A stretch of 64,000 bases of DNA, from positions 788,403 to 852,402 of the forward strand of contig NZ_VIGV01000002.1 in assembly GCF_007858445.1 (NCBI RefSeq), in the 5' to 3' direction. Shown here piece by piece: positions 33,066 to 41,192 of this stretch. The number at the start of each line of letters is the position of its first letter. Positions within the stretch are counted from its first letter, which is position 1. A program made the translations under genes and the position numbers. Source of the DNA: Tsukamurella sputi (GTDB lineage Bacteria > Actinomycetota > Actinomycetes > Mycobacteriales > Mycobacteriaceae). A model generated the notes under the pieces. That model searched no databases. It was not told the origin of the DNA and was given only the letters and a program-made list of their open reading frames with translations.

Positions 33066-33710
33066 TTACGAGCGCTGTGCGCTCTTGGGGAGCCAGTGCG
33101 ACGGGTAGGAGTCGTCCGGCTGGACCGGCACATCAGGTGATGCGCCAGGCCGCAGGTTCACCTGCGGGCGGTTCGACGGCGGCCCACCGGGGGAAGTCGT
33201 CTTGGAGGCGTTGACGCGGGCGGCGAATTTCTCCGCGCGCGCTGACCGCTCCTCGAAGGTGCCGCCGCCGATGAACTCCAGGTCCTCGTCGGTCAGCTGG
33301 AACACGGCCTTCAGCACGTCGGTGTCTCGGGCCTCGAGCTGCTGCTGCATCGCTGCGAGATCCGCTTTCGTGCGGTCGAGTTCGGTCATCTTGGCGCGTT
33401 CCGCTTCCTGGGCGGCCGCGACGAGCGGTTCCTGCTGCTTCAGGCGGTCGCGGAGGTTCTTGGCCTCGTTGCGTGCCTTCTTCAGCTGGTCTCGCGCCCA
33501 GGCGGGAAGCTCGTCCTCGGGTGCGGCCTCCGGGGTCTCCTGCTGCGGGGCCGCCGGGGCCTCGGGTGCGGCAGGCGCCGTCGGAGGAGTAGCCGCCGTG
33601 GGGGCGGCGGGCGTCGGAGCGGCAGGCGGAACGGGTGCGCTCGGCGCCGCGGGTGCGGCGGGAGCGACGACGGTCGCGGCGGGCTGCTCGATCGGGGCGG
33701 GAGCGGTCAT
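33066..33710 (-). CDS. Scaffolding protein
   Basis: A 214-residue protein: a Pro/Ala-rich, disordered residue 1-65 region, a coiled coil at about 70-130 ('ARDQLKKARNEAKNLRDRLK', 'LAAMQQQLEARDTDVLKAVF') and a conserved end. This is the standard scaffold layout, just before the capsid genes. ATG 33710 was chosen for its GGAGG site and because upstream codons fall into a hairpin. Confidence 0.85.
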   Translation of the reverse strand: MTAPAPIEQPAATVVAPAAPAAPSAPVPPAAPTPAAPTAATPPTAPAAPEAPAAPQQETPEAAPEDELPAWARDQLKKARNEAKNLRDRLKQQEPLVAAAQEAERAKMTELDRTKADLAAMQQQLEARDTDVLKAVFQLTDEDLEFIGGGTFEERSARAEKFAARVNASKTTSPGGPPSNRPQVNLRPGASPDVPVQPDDSYPSHWLPKSAQRS

Positions 33711-33806
33711 GGGGGTTGCCTCCTGGGCGTTTTCTTGGGCCCCGGCCACCTGGGCGGGGAGTTCGTGGTCGCGCTCGCGCGCGACGGCGAGTATCCTGAG
33801 GGCTGC

Positions 33807-33841
33807 GGGGCGCCCCTCCATTTCATGGAGGCATGCGCCCC
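33807..33841 (-). other. Intergenic hairpin between MuF and scaffold genes
   Basis: An outer stem (GGGGCGC / GCGCCCC) encloses an inner stem (CCTCCAT / ATGGAGG) with a TTC loop. It begins a few bases after the MuF stop. No T-run follows, so it may be a processing or partial termination element separating MuF from abundant scaffold/capsid mRNA. Confidence 0.55.
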
Positions 33842-33844
33842 GCT

Positions 33845-35050
33845 TCACGTTTCAGCGAGAGCGATCTGCGTGATCTCGCCGCGGGACATCACCCACAGGC
33901 CGGACAGCCGGTACTTCTGCCGGCCGACGTTGAACCGCTCCATGTCGGAGCGCAGCTCGCGGGTCAGCTCCTGGTCGCCGAGATCGATGACGAAGTTGTC
34001 CTTCACCACGCCGTGGCGGGCGGCCCGCGAGGCGGCTTTGACGATCGTGCCGTGGATCGACTCGTACCTGGCCTTCGTCGACTTCAGCTCCGTCGGGATG
34101 CCACCGTTGCTGGTCCACACGAAGTCGTTCGTGGATCGACGGTTCTTGTCGCGCGGGATCCACTCGAACCGCTCACCGGCGGCGAGGAACCGCTCGACGA
34201 ACTGGATCTCGTGCGGCTCCAGCCGATCGCCGTGGAAGTCGATGGGCAGGGCGTCTTGCCGTGCCCGCCAATCCTCCGTCGGTTCGTCGTCGGCCTCGGC
34301 CCGGTTGAGGCCGTCGATGTGGCGGCGCCACGCGTCGAACTTCCCCTTGCCGGACTCTCCTCGTGTGACCTCAGCCCACAGGTCCTCGAGCCGCTCGTAG
34401 TCGTCCTGCCCGTGCCACCGCTTCCCGTGGAAGACGAGGGTGCACGAGCAGTCGCAGTGCGTGTGCGCGCGGAACCCTGCCGACCGCTGCGAGCGGTACA
34501 CCGGGCCGCGAGACACCAGCATCATGCAGAACGCGCAGTTCTCAGCACCGGTGAGTACCCGCGCCCAGCCGACCTCCTCGCCCTGCTGCTCCGCGGTCGC
34601 GACGATCGCGTCCCGGCCGGCGGCTAGGGCGTGGCGCGCGAGGTTCGCTGCGATCTGCCGGCGCGGGTCGGGCCGCTTCGCCGCAGCGCGGGTCACCTGG
34701 TCCATCGCGGTCGGGTCGGGCACGTTCGCCTGCTCGATCGCGGACTCGATCGCCCACATCCCGTACCGCCGGATCTCCGCGGGTTCGGGCATCACCTGCC
34801 CGGCGTGGAGTGCGGTGTACCGCATGTGCGCGACCGCCGCGGTATACGACTGCTCGCGCGCACGCATCATCTCCGGCAGCACGCGCTGCGCGAACTGTGC
34901 CCGCTCCCCCGCCGTGGCGGGGACACCGAACTTGTTGAGCGCCCGCAGCATCGCGTCGACGATGGCCTTCGTGATCGCAGCCTGGGCTCGTTGTAGCCCG
35001 ACGGCGTCGAGGACCGCGGCGCTAGCTGCCGGCGGTACCGGTTCGGTCAT
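33845..35050 (-). CDS. MuF-like minor head protein with C-terminal nuclease-toxin-like domain
   Basis: A 401-residue protein overlapping the portal gene by 29 bases. Residues 1-210 are MuF-like, with a Cys/His cluster ('NCAFCMMLVSRGP', 'AHTHCDCSC') typical of actinophage MuF proteins. Residues about 275-401 are an added domain: 'STNDFVW', then 'PTELKS', then 'VVKDNFVIDLGDQELTRELR' and 'LSGLWVMSRG'. Asp309, Glu321 and Lys323 give a D...ExK nuclease signature seen in CdiA-type polymorphic toxins. It would be packaged in the head and injected with DNA. Whether it is toxic is inference. Confidence 0.82.
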   Translation of the reverse strand: MTEPVPPAASAAVLDAVGLQRAQAAITKAIVDAMLRALNKFGVPATAGERAQFAQRVLPEMMRAREQSYTAAVAHMRYTALHAGQVMPEPAEIRRYGMWAIESAIEQANVPDPTAMDQVTRAAAKRPDPRRQIAANLARHALAAGRDAIVATAEQQGEEVGWARVLTGAENCAFCMMLVSRGPVYRSQRSAGFRAHTHCDCSCTLVFHGKRWHGQDDYERLEDLWAEVTRGESGKGKFDAWRRHIDGLNRAEADDEPTEDWRARQDALPIDFHGDRLEPHEIQFVERFLAAGERFEWIPRDKNRRSTNDFVWTSNGGIPTELKSTKARYESIHGTIVKAASRAARHGVVKDNFVIDLGDQELTRELRSDMERFNVGRQKYRLSGLWVMSRGEITQIALAET

Positions 35051-36533
35051 CGGCCGCTACCGTCGCCTCGGTCTCGATGCCGCGGGATACGGCGGGCGCG
35101 GCCTGCGCGGCGTCGAGGTACAGCGCGCTCAGCGGGTCCGCGTTCTGCCGCATCGCCTTCGCCCGCTCGACCTTCTCCCGAGTCCAGTTCGGGATGTCCT
35201 CCCAGAGGATCTCGTCGGGCACGCCCAGCATCTGACCGAGCTTCCCGAGGCCGTCGACGGTCTGCGCGAAGCTGCGGGACGTGACGTCGCGCCACTTCAC
35301 CTCGGAGCCGAAGTCCCGCGCACCGTCGGAGTCGCCGTTGATGTACGCGGACAGCCGGAACGCCTGCTCCCAGCTCTCACCGAGGCTGGTGGTGATCTCG
35401 TCGGACTTGCGGGCCATGCCGGTCTCCAACGCGGACAGGGTCTCCGCGCTGATGTTGCTGATCCCGTCGGAGCCGAAGTTCTGCAGCGGCTGTTGCGAGA
35501 TCGCCGACAGGTCCTGGATCGCCGCCGCCTTCGACTTGATGTAGTACTCCGGCGAGGACTCCTCGAACTGACCGACCTTCACGCCGGCGTCCTTGAACAG
35601 CCACGTGTCGCCGGCGAACGCCCGCGCCTCGTCAGCCTCCGAGTCCGGATACCAGCCCATCACGTACCGCTGCCGGAACGCCGAGAAGTACTGCGTCACA
35701 AGTAGACCGAAGTTCGTCTCGTTGATCCGCTGCTGGATCGTCATGAGCGGCTCGACGATGCCGAACTGCTCCTCGCCCTCGAGGAGCATCTTGTCCTGGA
35801 ACCGCACCACGGGGCAGCGGCCGACGCCATGCTCACGCGCCTCGATGTACGTCAGGCCGTGCGCGAGGGTGTTCCAGTTCGGGTAGCCCCAGGAGTCCGT
35901 GGGAACGTTCTCGGCGCCCAGGAAGTAAACGTTGGTCTCGTCGTACAGCTTCACCAGCTGCCGGTCGATCTCCAGGGCCATCATCGGCCATTCGTCGGCC
36001 GTGGGGTCGTCGTACACGGCGGTCATGTTGCGGGGACTCACGCCGCGCCACACCGGCCCACTGTCGTCGGGGATGCCGCTGTCGCCAGGGAGGACCGTCA
36101 CGTACGAGACGCCGTACTGCAGCGCGGCGCGGTGCACACCGGTCTGCCGGGCATCGAACCGGTTCCGCTGCCAGTCGTTCCACGCCGACGGGGTGGTGAG
36201 CCCATCCGAGGCGAGGTAGTTGTCGACCTTCATCACCTGCGAGAACGTGTCCACCACGAGGGGGAGGAAGTTCGTGCGGGACTTCCCCGCGAGGCGGTGC
36301 ATCGCGGCCGGCGCGTCACGCGGGACCTGCACGTCGAGGGGGTTCGGGCCCAGCTGGTTCGACCAGGTGTTCAGCCACAGGTCCGTCTCGTACCGGCCCT
36401 GCCCGTCCTTCGGCGGTTCGAGGTCGCGGGCCGGTTGCATCGCGCGGAAGATCCGCTCCAACCGCACCGATTCCCACGCGCGGGCACCGTTCATGATGTT
36501 GAGGGCCGCGGCCACTGCGTCGTTGGGGCGCAT
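35022..36533 (-). CDS. Portal protein
   Basis: A 503-residue protein that forms the dodecameric DNA channel at one capsid vertex. Features include 'QVMKVDNYLASDGL', 'VYDDPTADEWPMMALEIDRQ' and the helical 'IVEPLMTIQQRINETNFGLL' stem region, as in SPP1 gp6-like portals. ATG 36533 shares one base with the terminase stop (TGATG) and is preferred over two upstream GTG codons. An acidic C-terminal tail ends 'RTGTAGS'. Confidence 0.92.
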   Translation of the reverse strand: MRPNDAVAAALNIMNGARAWESVRLERIFRAMQPARDLEPPKDGQGRYETDLWLNTWSNQLGPNPLDVQVPRDAPAAMHRLAGKSRTNFLPLVVDTFSQVMKVDNYLASDGLTTPSAWNDWQRNRFDARQTGVHRAALQYGVSYVTVLPGDSGIPDDSGPVWRGVSPRNMTAVYDDPTADEWPMMALEIDRQLVKLYDETNVYFLGAENVPTDSWGYPNWNTLAHGLTYIEAREHGVGRCPVVRFQDKMLLEGEEQFGIVEPLMTIQQRINETNFGLLVTQYFSAFRQRYVMGWYPDSEADEARAFAGDTWLFKDAGVKVGQFEESSPEYYIKSKAAAIQDLSAISQQPLQNFGSDGISNISAETLSALETGMARKSDEITTSLGESWEQAFRLSAYINGDSDGARDFGSEVKWRDVTSRSFAQTVDGLGKLGQMLGVPDEILWEDIPNWTREKVERAKAMRQNADPLSALYLDAAQAAPAVSRGIETEATVAADDRTGTAGS

Positions 36534-38332
36534 CACCACCGTCCTCTCGTGATCGACGTCGCCTTGTTGGTCCAGATGGGTCCGTCATCCTGCTGCGCGG
36601 CGTGGATCCGCCACATCATCCGGGCGCCGACCGCGCACACGGCGAGGTCGACCTTCCGGCGGGACTCGCGGTGCTCCTTGCCGAGCGAGATGCCGTACTT
36701 CGACGGCCGGCGGCGCGCGTTCTTCACGTGCTGCGCCAGCTTCTTGTGGCCGTCGTGGGGGAAGTTGCCTTCCATGATGTCCGTCATCGCGCGCTCGGCG
36801 TGCTCAACGAACAGCTTCTGGTGCGCCGGTGAGCGCATGTCCCAGATGATCGGGTGCGCACCGTCGCCGGTCTTCACCGCGTGCATCGTGAACTGGCGGC
36901 CCCAGCGGCGCGCCCAGCGGTCCAGGAGGTCCTCCCAGAACCGCTCACCGGTCTCGTCGTCGCGGGCGTCCGATGGGTCCGCCCACAGGCCGATCACGTT
37001 CAGCCGCTCCACGGTCTCGGTGACGCGGACGTCGACGGCCTCGCGGTCGACCTGCCACGCCTCCCGGTTCGGTGGGCGTTCCCACACCCCGGCCGTGAAC
37101 ACGAATCCGTCGGACAGTCGGCAGCCGACGAGGCCCGTCGAGTCGTCCGACTTCGACCCGTCGAAGAACAGCACCACCGGTTCGTCATCGGCGACGATCT
37201 GCGGCACCGCCTGCGCGTCGAAGGCCTGCGGCGTGATCCACGCGTCCGCGGTGGCGGTGATCTGGTTGTACCACTTCCGCCGGGACTCGCTGGGACTGTT
37301 CGTGGTCCGCGCGATCGACTTCAGGATCTCGCCGTCCGAGGCGGTGTCCAGCCAGTACGCGTCGCCGCGGACCGCCTCGAGCACGGCGGGAGCTTCCTCC
37401 ACCGTCAGCGGAGCGTCCGGCGGTGCTTCGAGGGAGTCGTACAGCAGGCCGATGTCGATCCCGGCCGCGCACGCGTTCTCCCACGCCTCCCGGGTCCGCT
37501 CCCCCACCGAGTCCGTGCCCGGCCGGTACGCGTTGCAGATGTCGAGGATCCGGGCCGTGCCTCGCGGCGACTTCGCCACGTTGCCGTCGACCGCGCCCGC
37601 GAGATCGTGGCCCTGGTTCGAGCTGTTCCAGTTCTGTGTCTCGTTGCGGATCACCTGCGTGGGTCGACCGCCCTCCACGGCCAGCGGAGACGAGGTGATC
37701 GCCTCGATCTGGACCGTGTCGCCGAGGCCCCACACGTTCAGCCGGCCGATCTGGATCCCGTACCGCCGGATCGTGTCCGGCGGGAGGATCGTCGGGAACA
37801 GCTTCATCGTGTTCTTCGTCTGCTCCTGCGACACCGCGACGACCTGCACCCACGCCGCGGGGTTCTGCGTCCCGTGGACGGTGCCGTCGTCGTCGATCCG
37901 GGCGACCATCGACGGCCCGAACGCCGAGTACGCGGCGATCGCCGCGCCCAGCGGGTCCTTGCCCCACCCCTTCAGTCGCTGCAGCACGGCATTCGACGTC
38001 AGCCAGCGGCCGTTCTCGTCGACGGCGTAGTACCAGAGCAGGAACCGGGCCTGCTCGAGCGTGAACACCTGCTCCGCGCCGTCGGGGCCGCGGAGCCGCA
38101 TCCCGCACCAGCCGAGCATGTGCCAGCCGAGGGTCCGTTGCGGGAGCAGCCAGCCGCCGTTGCCGACCGTCTGCCACGTCGGGCCGATCTTCACCGGCTC
38201 CCAGCGGCGCTCCCGAGCGATCCGCCCGAACGAGCTCTCCAGTTCGTGCCGGTACCAGTCGGCCGGAGCGCGGAGCGCCGCGAAGGAGTCGTCGTCCTTC
38301 GTCGCGACACCCGCGCTGAGGGTCGTCGCCAC
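36533..38332 (-). CDS. Terminase large subunit
   Basis: A 599-residue packaging motor with ATPase and nuclease domains. The deviant Walker A is 'LKGWGKDPLGA' near residue 120. The nuclease domain begins near residue 388 with 'VLFFDGSKSDDSTGLVG' (metal-binding Asp) and continues to 'SRRKVDLAVCAVGARMMWR' near the end. GTG 38332 lies four bases from the small-subunit stop. Confidence 0.93.
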   Translation of the reverse strand: MATTLSAGVATKDDDSFAALRAPADWYRHELESSFGRIARERRWEPVKIGPTWQTVGNGGWLLPQRTLGWHMLGWCGMRLRGPDGAEQVFTLEQARFLLWYYAVDENGRWLTSNAVLQRLKGWGKDPLGAAIAAYSAFGPSMVARIDDDGTVHGTQNPAAWVQVVAVSQEQTKNTMKLFPTILPPDTIRRYGIQIGRLNVWGLGDTVQIEAITSSPLAVEGGRPTQVIRNETQNWNSSNQGHDLAGAVDGNVAKSPRGTARILDICNAYRPGTDSVGERTREAWENACAAGIDIGLLYDSLEAPPDAPLTVEEAPAVLEAVRGDAYWLDTASDGEILKSIARTTNSPSESRRKWYNQITATADAWITPQAFDAQAVPQIVADDEPVVLFFDGSKSDDSTGLVGCRLSDGFVFTAGVWERPPNREAWQVDREAVDVRVTETVERLNVIGLWADPSDARDDETGERFWEDLLDRWARRWGRQFTMHAVKTGDGAHPIIWDMRSPAHQKLFVEHAERAMTDIMEGNFPHDGHKKLAQHVKNARRRPSKYGISLGKEHRESRRKVDLAVCAVGARMMWRIHAAQQDDGPIWTNKATSITRGRW

Positions 38333-38335
38333 CGG

Positions 38336-38689
38336 CTACCCGGTGCGCTTCTGCCAGCGGGCGTTCGCGGCCGCGCGCGCCTGCGTCGACCGGGCCTCCG
38401 CCGTGTCCGCCGGATCCGGCAGCCGCAGCTGCTTCAGCAGGTTCGACAACGTCGCCCGGTGCTGCCGCAGCTCCGAGATCATCGGGTTGATGACCTTCTG
38501 CCCCTGCGAGCCCTTCACCAGCGTCGGCTGATCCTTCAGCTCCTCGCGGAGACTGTCGATCAGGTCCGCCTCGAAGCACGCATCCTCGAGGATTCGGAGC
38601 TCGTCCGCGCGCAGCTTGTACTGCGACGTGATGTCGACGAACAGCTTCCGGCCGGCAACATCCAGCCCATCAGGTTCAACAGCGCCCAC
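38336..38689 (-). CDS. Terminase small subunit
   Basis: A 117-residue helical protein just upstream of the large subunit. It contains 'LRADELRILEDACFEADLID', 'NPMISELRQHRATLSNLLKQ' and a basic C-terminus ('QARAAANARWQKR'), the P27/actinophage TerS pattern. It recognises the packaging site. GTG 38689 follows GGAGG. The 197 bases upstream (38690-38886) show no gene and may include the cos/pac region. Confidence 0.82.
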   Translation of the reverse strand: MGAVEPDGLDVAGRKLFVDITSQYKLRADELRILEDACFEADLIDSLREELKDQPTLVKGSQGQKVINPMISELRQHRATLSNLLKQLRLPDPADTAEARSTQARAAANARWQKRTG

Positions 38690-38886
38690 GGCGACCTCCA
38701 GGGTCTAAGGGATTCAGCGCAGGCCACCAGGGCCGCGTTCGAACAAGCAGTGCCGAAACACTAGGAAAGGCGCACGCAGGATCTGGGGTGCTATACGTTC
38801 CGGCGCTGGCCTGAAAGCGGACTGGGGTCCTCCCCCACCCCTCCGTGGTGTTCGGTAGGGAGTGGGGTGTTTCGAACGGTGTTCGA

Positions 38887-39099
38887 TCAGTGGTGGCCGG
38901 GGCCGTGGCCGAACACGCGGACGTAGTACTCGGTGGTGAGCCCTCGGGCTTTGGTGTCGCTCATGTACTTCCGGAGTTCGGTGTACAGGGTGGTCCAGGG
39001 GTGGGGGCTGTCGGCCCATTTGGCGAGGCCGGGGCCGGTGGTCCAGTAGGCGTTGAGCTGGGTGCTGGCGCCTACTCCTGGTGAGGTGTCGAGTCCCAT
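38887..39099 (-). CDS. Small conserved protein upstream of the terminase (70 aa)
   Basis: A 70-residue protein: 'LNAYWTTGPGLAKWADSPHP', then 'WTTLYTELRKYMSDTKARGL'. Proteins of this pattern recur next to terminase genes in actinobacteriophages, though their function is not known to me. ATG 39099 shares a base with the HNH stop (TGATG). Confidence 0.65.
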   Translation of the reverse strand: MGLDTSPGVGASTQLNAYWTTGPGLAKWADSPHPWTTLYTELRKYMSDTKARGLTTEYYVRVFGHGPGHH

Positions 39100-39392
39100 C
39101 AGCGTAGTCCTGGGTGGGGTTCGGTGGGGAGGCGTCGGCGGGCTGCCCGTGCCTTGTGGGCGGCGGCGCTCTCCGCCTTGGTCTTCGCTCGGTGGCATGG
39201 GATGCAGAGCCATTGGGCGTTGGTCAGGGTGTTGGTGCCGCCGGCTGCTGCGTTGGTGATGTGGTCGAGCTCGAGCGGCGCGTCCTCGTCTCCGCATTGT
39301 GCGCAGCGCATCGGGAGTGTGCGTCGTGCTTCGGCCTTCACCTTCGTGGGGAAGCCACCGTGGTAGCGGCCGCCGTCGTTCCAGCGGCTCAT
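39099..39392 (-). CDS. HNH endonuclease (packaging-associated)
   Basis: A 97-residue HNH nuclease with a zinc ribbon: 'RCAQCGDEDAPLELDHITNA' and 'NAQWLCIPCHRAKT'. The catalytic His follows Asp in 'LDHI'. An HNH gene beside the terminase genes is typical of cos-packaging siphoviruses, where the protein stimulates terminase cutting. ATG 39392. Confidence 0.85.
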   Translation of the reverse strand: MSRWNDGGRYHGGFPTKVKAEARRTLPMRCAQCGDEDAPLELDHITNAAAGGTNTLTNAQWLCIPCHRAKTKAESAAAHKARAARRRLPTEPHPGLR

Positions 39393-39583
39393 GTGAGCTT
39401 CGATCGAACGATGTGGTCGCGCATGAACCCCTGCGAGTCGATCTCGGCGCGGTGGAGCTGAGCGCGGATCGCCTTGCACGGGATGAGGATCGTGTCGTGG
39501 ATGGCTTCGATGGGCCAGCCGTTCCTGCTCATGCGCACTGCACAGGTCGGTTCGTGGAACTCGCCGTCGTGCTTGGTGCTCAT
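39389..39583 (-). CDS. Small HTH-like protein (64 aa)
   Basis: A 64-residue protein with a likely helix-turn-helix in the middle ('RNGWPIEAIHDTILIPCKAI'). ATG 39583 overlaps the upstream stop (ATGA), and its own stop overlaps the HNH start. Possibly a DNA-binding partner of HNH or terminase. No family is certain. Confidence 0.55.
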   Translation of the reverse strand: MSTKHDGEFHEPTCAVRMSRNGWPIEAIHDTILIPCKAIRAQLHRAEIDSQGFMRDHIVRSKLT

Positions 39584-39750
39584 GCCGCTGCGTTGAGCCG
39601 TGCGAGTAGGCCATTGGCGTAGCGTCGGGCCACCCGTGCCGGGATGATGTACTCGCCCGCGGTGACCCAGCGGATGCTGACGCCGGGGATGTAGGTCTCG
39701 CGGATCGCGCCGCAGTCGCCGAGGTTGGTGAGCTGGTCCCAGTCGTCCAT
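39580..39750 (-). CDS. Small hypothetical protein (56 aa)
   Basis: A 56-residue protein starting 'MDDWDQLTNLGDCGAIRETY' and ending 'ARVARRYANGLLARLNAAA'. The TGA overlaps the next ATG (ATGA), which supports it being real. It is the first gene of the packaging operon. No family is recognised. Confidence 0.5.
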   Translation of the reverse strand: MDDWDQLTNLGDCGAIRETYIPGVSIRWVTAGEYIIPARVARRYANGLLARLNAAA

Positions 39751-40222
39751 GAGCGACCTGCGCTTTCCCGAGTGCCACCTGGTGTTTCCTGAGCCTGGTG
39801 TGATCCCCCGGCGGGTGCAGCACCTCGAGCCCCGGATGCCACCCGGCCCGGAGTAGGGCGGTCGGGGTGCTGTGACTGCGAAGGGGGCCGTGGTGGGGTG
39901 CTTGACCGTGATGAGCGGTACGACACCCGGCCGGGGAATCGTGCTGCACCGTGCGCTGGCTGGCGGCTATCGGGGCAGCGTCCGCCGAGGGTGACGATGC
40001 CCGGGGCGGAAGACACGAATGCGGCCAGGTTTTGAAGACACCTGTGCCGCGCCTCTGACTGTACCTGATCTTTCGCTTGCGTGTGGCGATAAGCCCACGT
40101 GTGTTGGATTCCAATTCCTGTTTCCGCACAGTTCACCCGATTCGCAAGGCAAACTACGGCGATTCGGTTCAGACTCCATTACGGGCGGATTGCCCGGATC
40201 AACGGAGTGAAGGAGTCACACT
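39751..40222. other. Divergent intergenic region, likely late-promoter zone
   Basis: About 470 bases without a convincing gene between the leftward packaging operon and the rightward secreted-protein gene. From about 40050 to 40200 it is AT-richer than the prophage average. It contains the palindrome TTGGA-T-TCCAA (40104-40114). It probably holds promoters for both directions; no match was good enough to name. Confidence 0.5.
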
Positions 40223-40513
40223 GTGAAGAAGAAGCTCACGCCAGCAGTACTCGCCGTAGCGCTCGCGACCACGATCCTGCTGCCGGCAGCGCCCGCAGCG
40301 AACGCGGCGTCATCTTGCACGGTCAGCTACCCGTCCGCGAACGTGTACTCGAGTCCGTCCGAGTCGAGTACGAGCACCCAGTGGCTCAACAGCGGCGACA
40401 AGTGGGATGAGACATGGTGGACCGTCGCGGAGGGTTCCGCCTGGAGTCAGGGGAGCTCGCCGGACAAGCCTTGGGTCAGCGGCTGGGTGAAGCGCGCCTT
40501 CCTCTCCTGCTGA
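40223..40513 (+). CDS. Small secreted protein with SH3-like domain (moron)
   Basis: A 96-residue secreted protein encoded rightward within the leftward lytic block. The signal peptide 'MKKKLTPAVLAVALATTILL' continues to a signal-peptidase site after 'PAANA' near residue 29. The mature 67 residues start and end with Cys (one likely disulfide), and carry 'VYSSPSESSTSTQWLNSGDK' and 'WVSGWVKRAFLSC', like bacterial SH3 wall-binding domains. GTG 40223 has AGGAG seven bases upstream. Expression in the lysogen and a surface role are inferred. Confidence 0.7.
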   Translation: MKKKLTPAVLAVALATTILLPAAPAANAASSCTVSYPSANVYSSPSESSTSTQWLNSGDKWDETWWTVAEGSAWSQGSSPDKPWVSGWVKRAFLSC

Positions 40514-40520
40514 GACGTCG

Positions 40521-41192
40521 CTACTCGAGGACGCCGGTCGGCAACGCGCACCCGATGGTGCGTGCCAGGTGCGTGAAGTAGTCCGGCGTCCACGTGTAGC
40601 GGCAGCACAGGCAGGTGCAGCCGTCCGAGCTGACCTGCAGCGCGGCCGAGCGGACGGTCTCCCCGGCGCTGTCCCGGCGGTACGCGATGGACTCGCCGCA
40701 CGCAGGGCAGGGTGCGGCGAGGTCGATGCGCGGCGGTGGGTCGAGGAGGTCGTCGACCTGCTTCGCCCACCGCTCGAGCGCGCGGGCCGCGACGGTGAGG
40801 TCGGTCGTGTTCGCCGGCGCCCACGGTCTGGCCTCGAGGAGGCGGAGGCGGCGAACGGTCTCCGGGGTCGGCGCGTGGGTGAGGTCGCCGTCGAACGGGC
40901 CCGGGTCGGGCTGCCAGGCGGTGACGGTGGCGTCGATGTCGCGGAGAACGTCCACCGCGTCGGCCCACAGGGCGGGCATGGAGCGGTGGGCGTGGGAGTT
41001 GCCGGTGCCCTGCTGCCCGGCGAGGTGCGCGCGGAGCTGCTGATAGCGGCAGTCGGCCTCGTGGATGCTGTTGCTGCCGTCGTCGAGCTGGAAGTTCTGG
41101 AAGCGGGCGCCGATGAGATCGTGGATGGCGTCGCGGAACTGGTGCAGGCGCTGCCGGAACTCCTGCTCGGGGATCTCGTGGGGTGCGGTCAC
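40521..41192 (-). CDS. Hypothetical early protein with C-terminal zinc ribbon
   Basis: A 223-residue protein, helical for about 150 residues ('RQRLHQFRDAIHDLIGARFQ', 'DLTVAARALERWAKQVDDLL') and ending in a ribbon with 'CPACGES' and 'CTCLCCRYTW'. GTG 41192 overlaps the upstream TGA. It may bind nucleic acid, but I recognise no family with certainty. Confidence 0.65.
   Translation of the reverse strand: MTAPHEIPEQEFRQRLHQFRDAIHDLIGARFQNFQLDDGSNSIHEADCRYQQLRAHLAGQQGTGNSHAHRSMPALWADAVDVLRDIDATVTAWQPDPGPFDGDLTHAPTPETVRRLRLLEARPWAPANTTDLTVAARALERWAKQVDDLLDPPPRIDLAAPCPACGESIAYRRDSAGETVRSAALQVSSDGCTCLCCRYTWTPDYFTHLARTIGCALPTGVLE

Noticed and set aside
33845-35050. Capsid maturation protease function for the MuF gene
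   Set aside because: No serine-protease or ClpP-like motif is visible. The extra C-terminal domain instead fits a nuclease-type toxin.
35829-38764. Long rightward frames opposite portal and terminase
   Set aside because: These are antisense shadows of conserved packaging genes, with skewed composition and no credible starts or domains.
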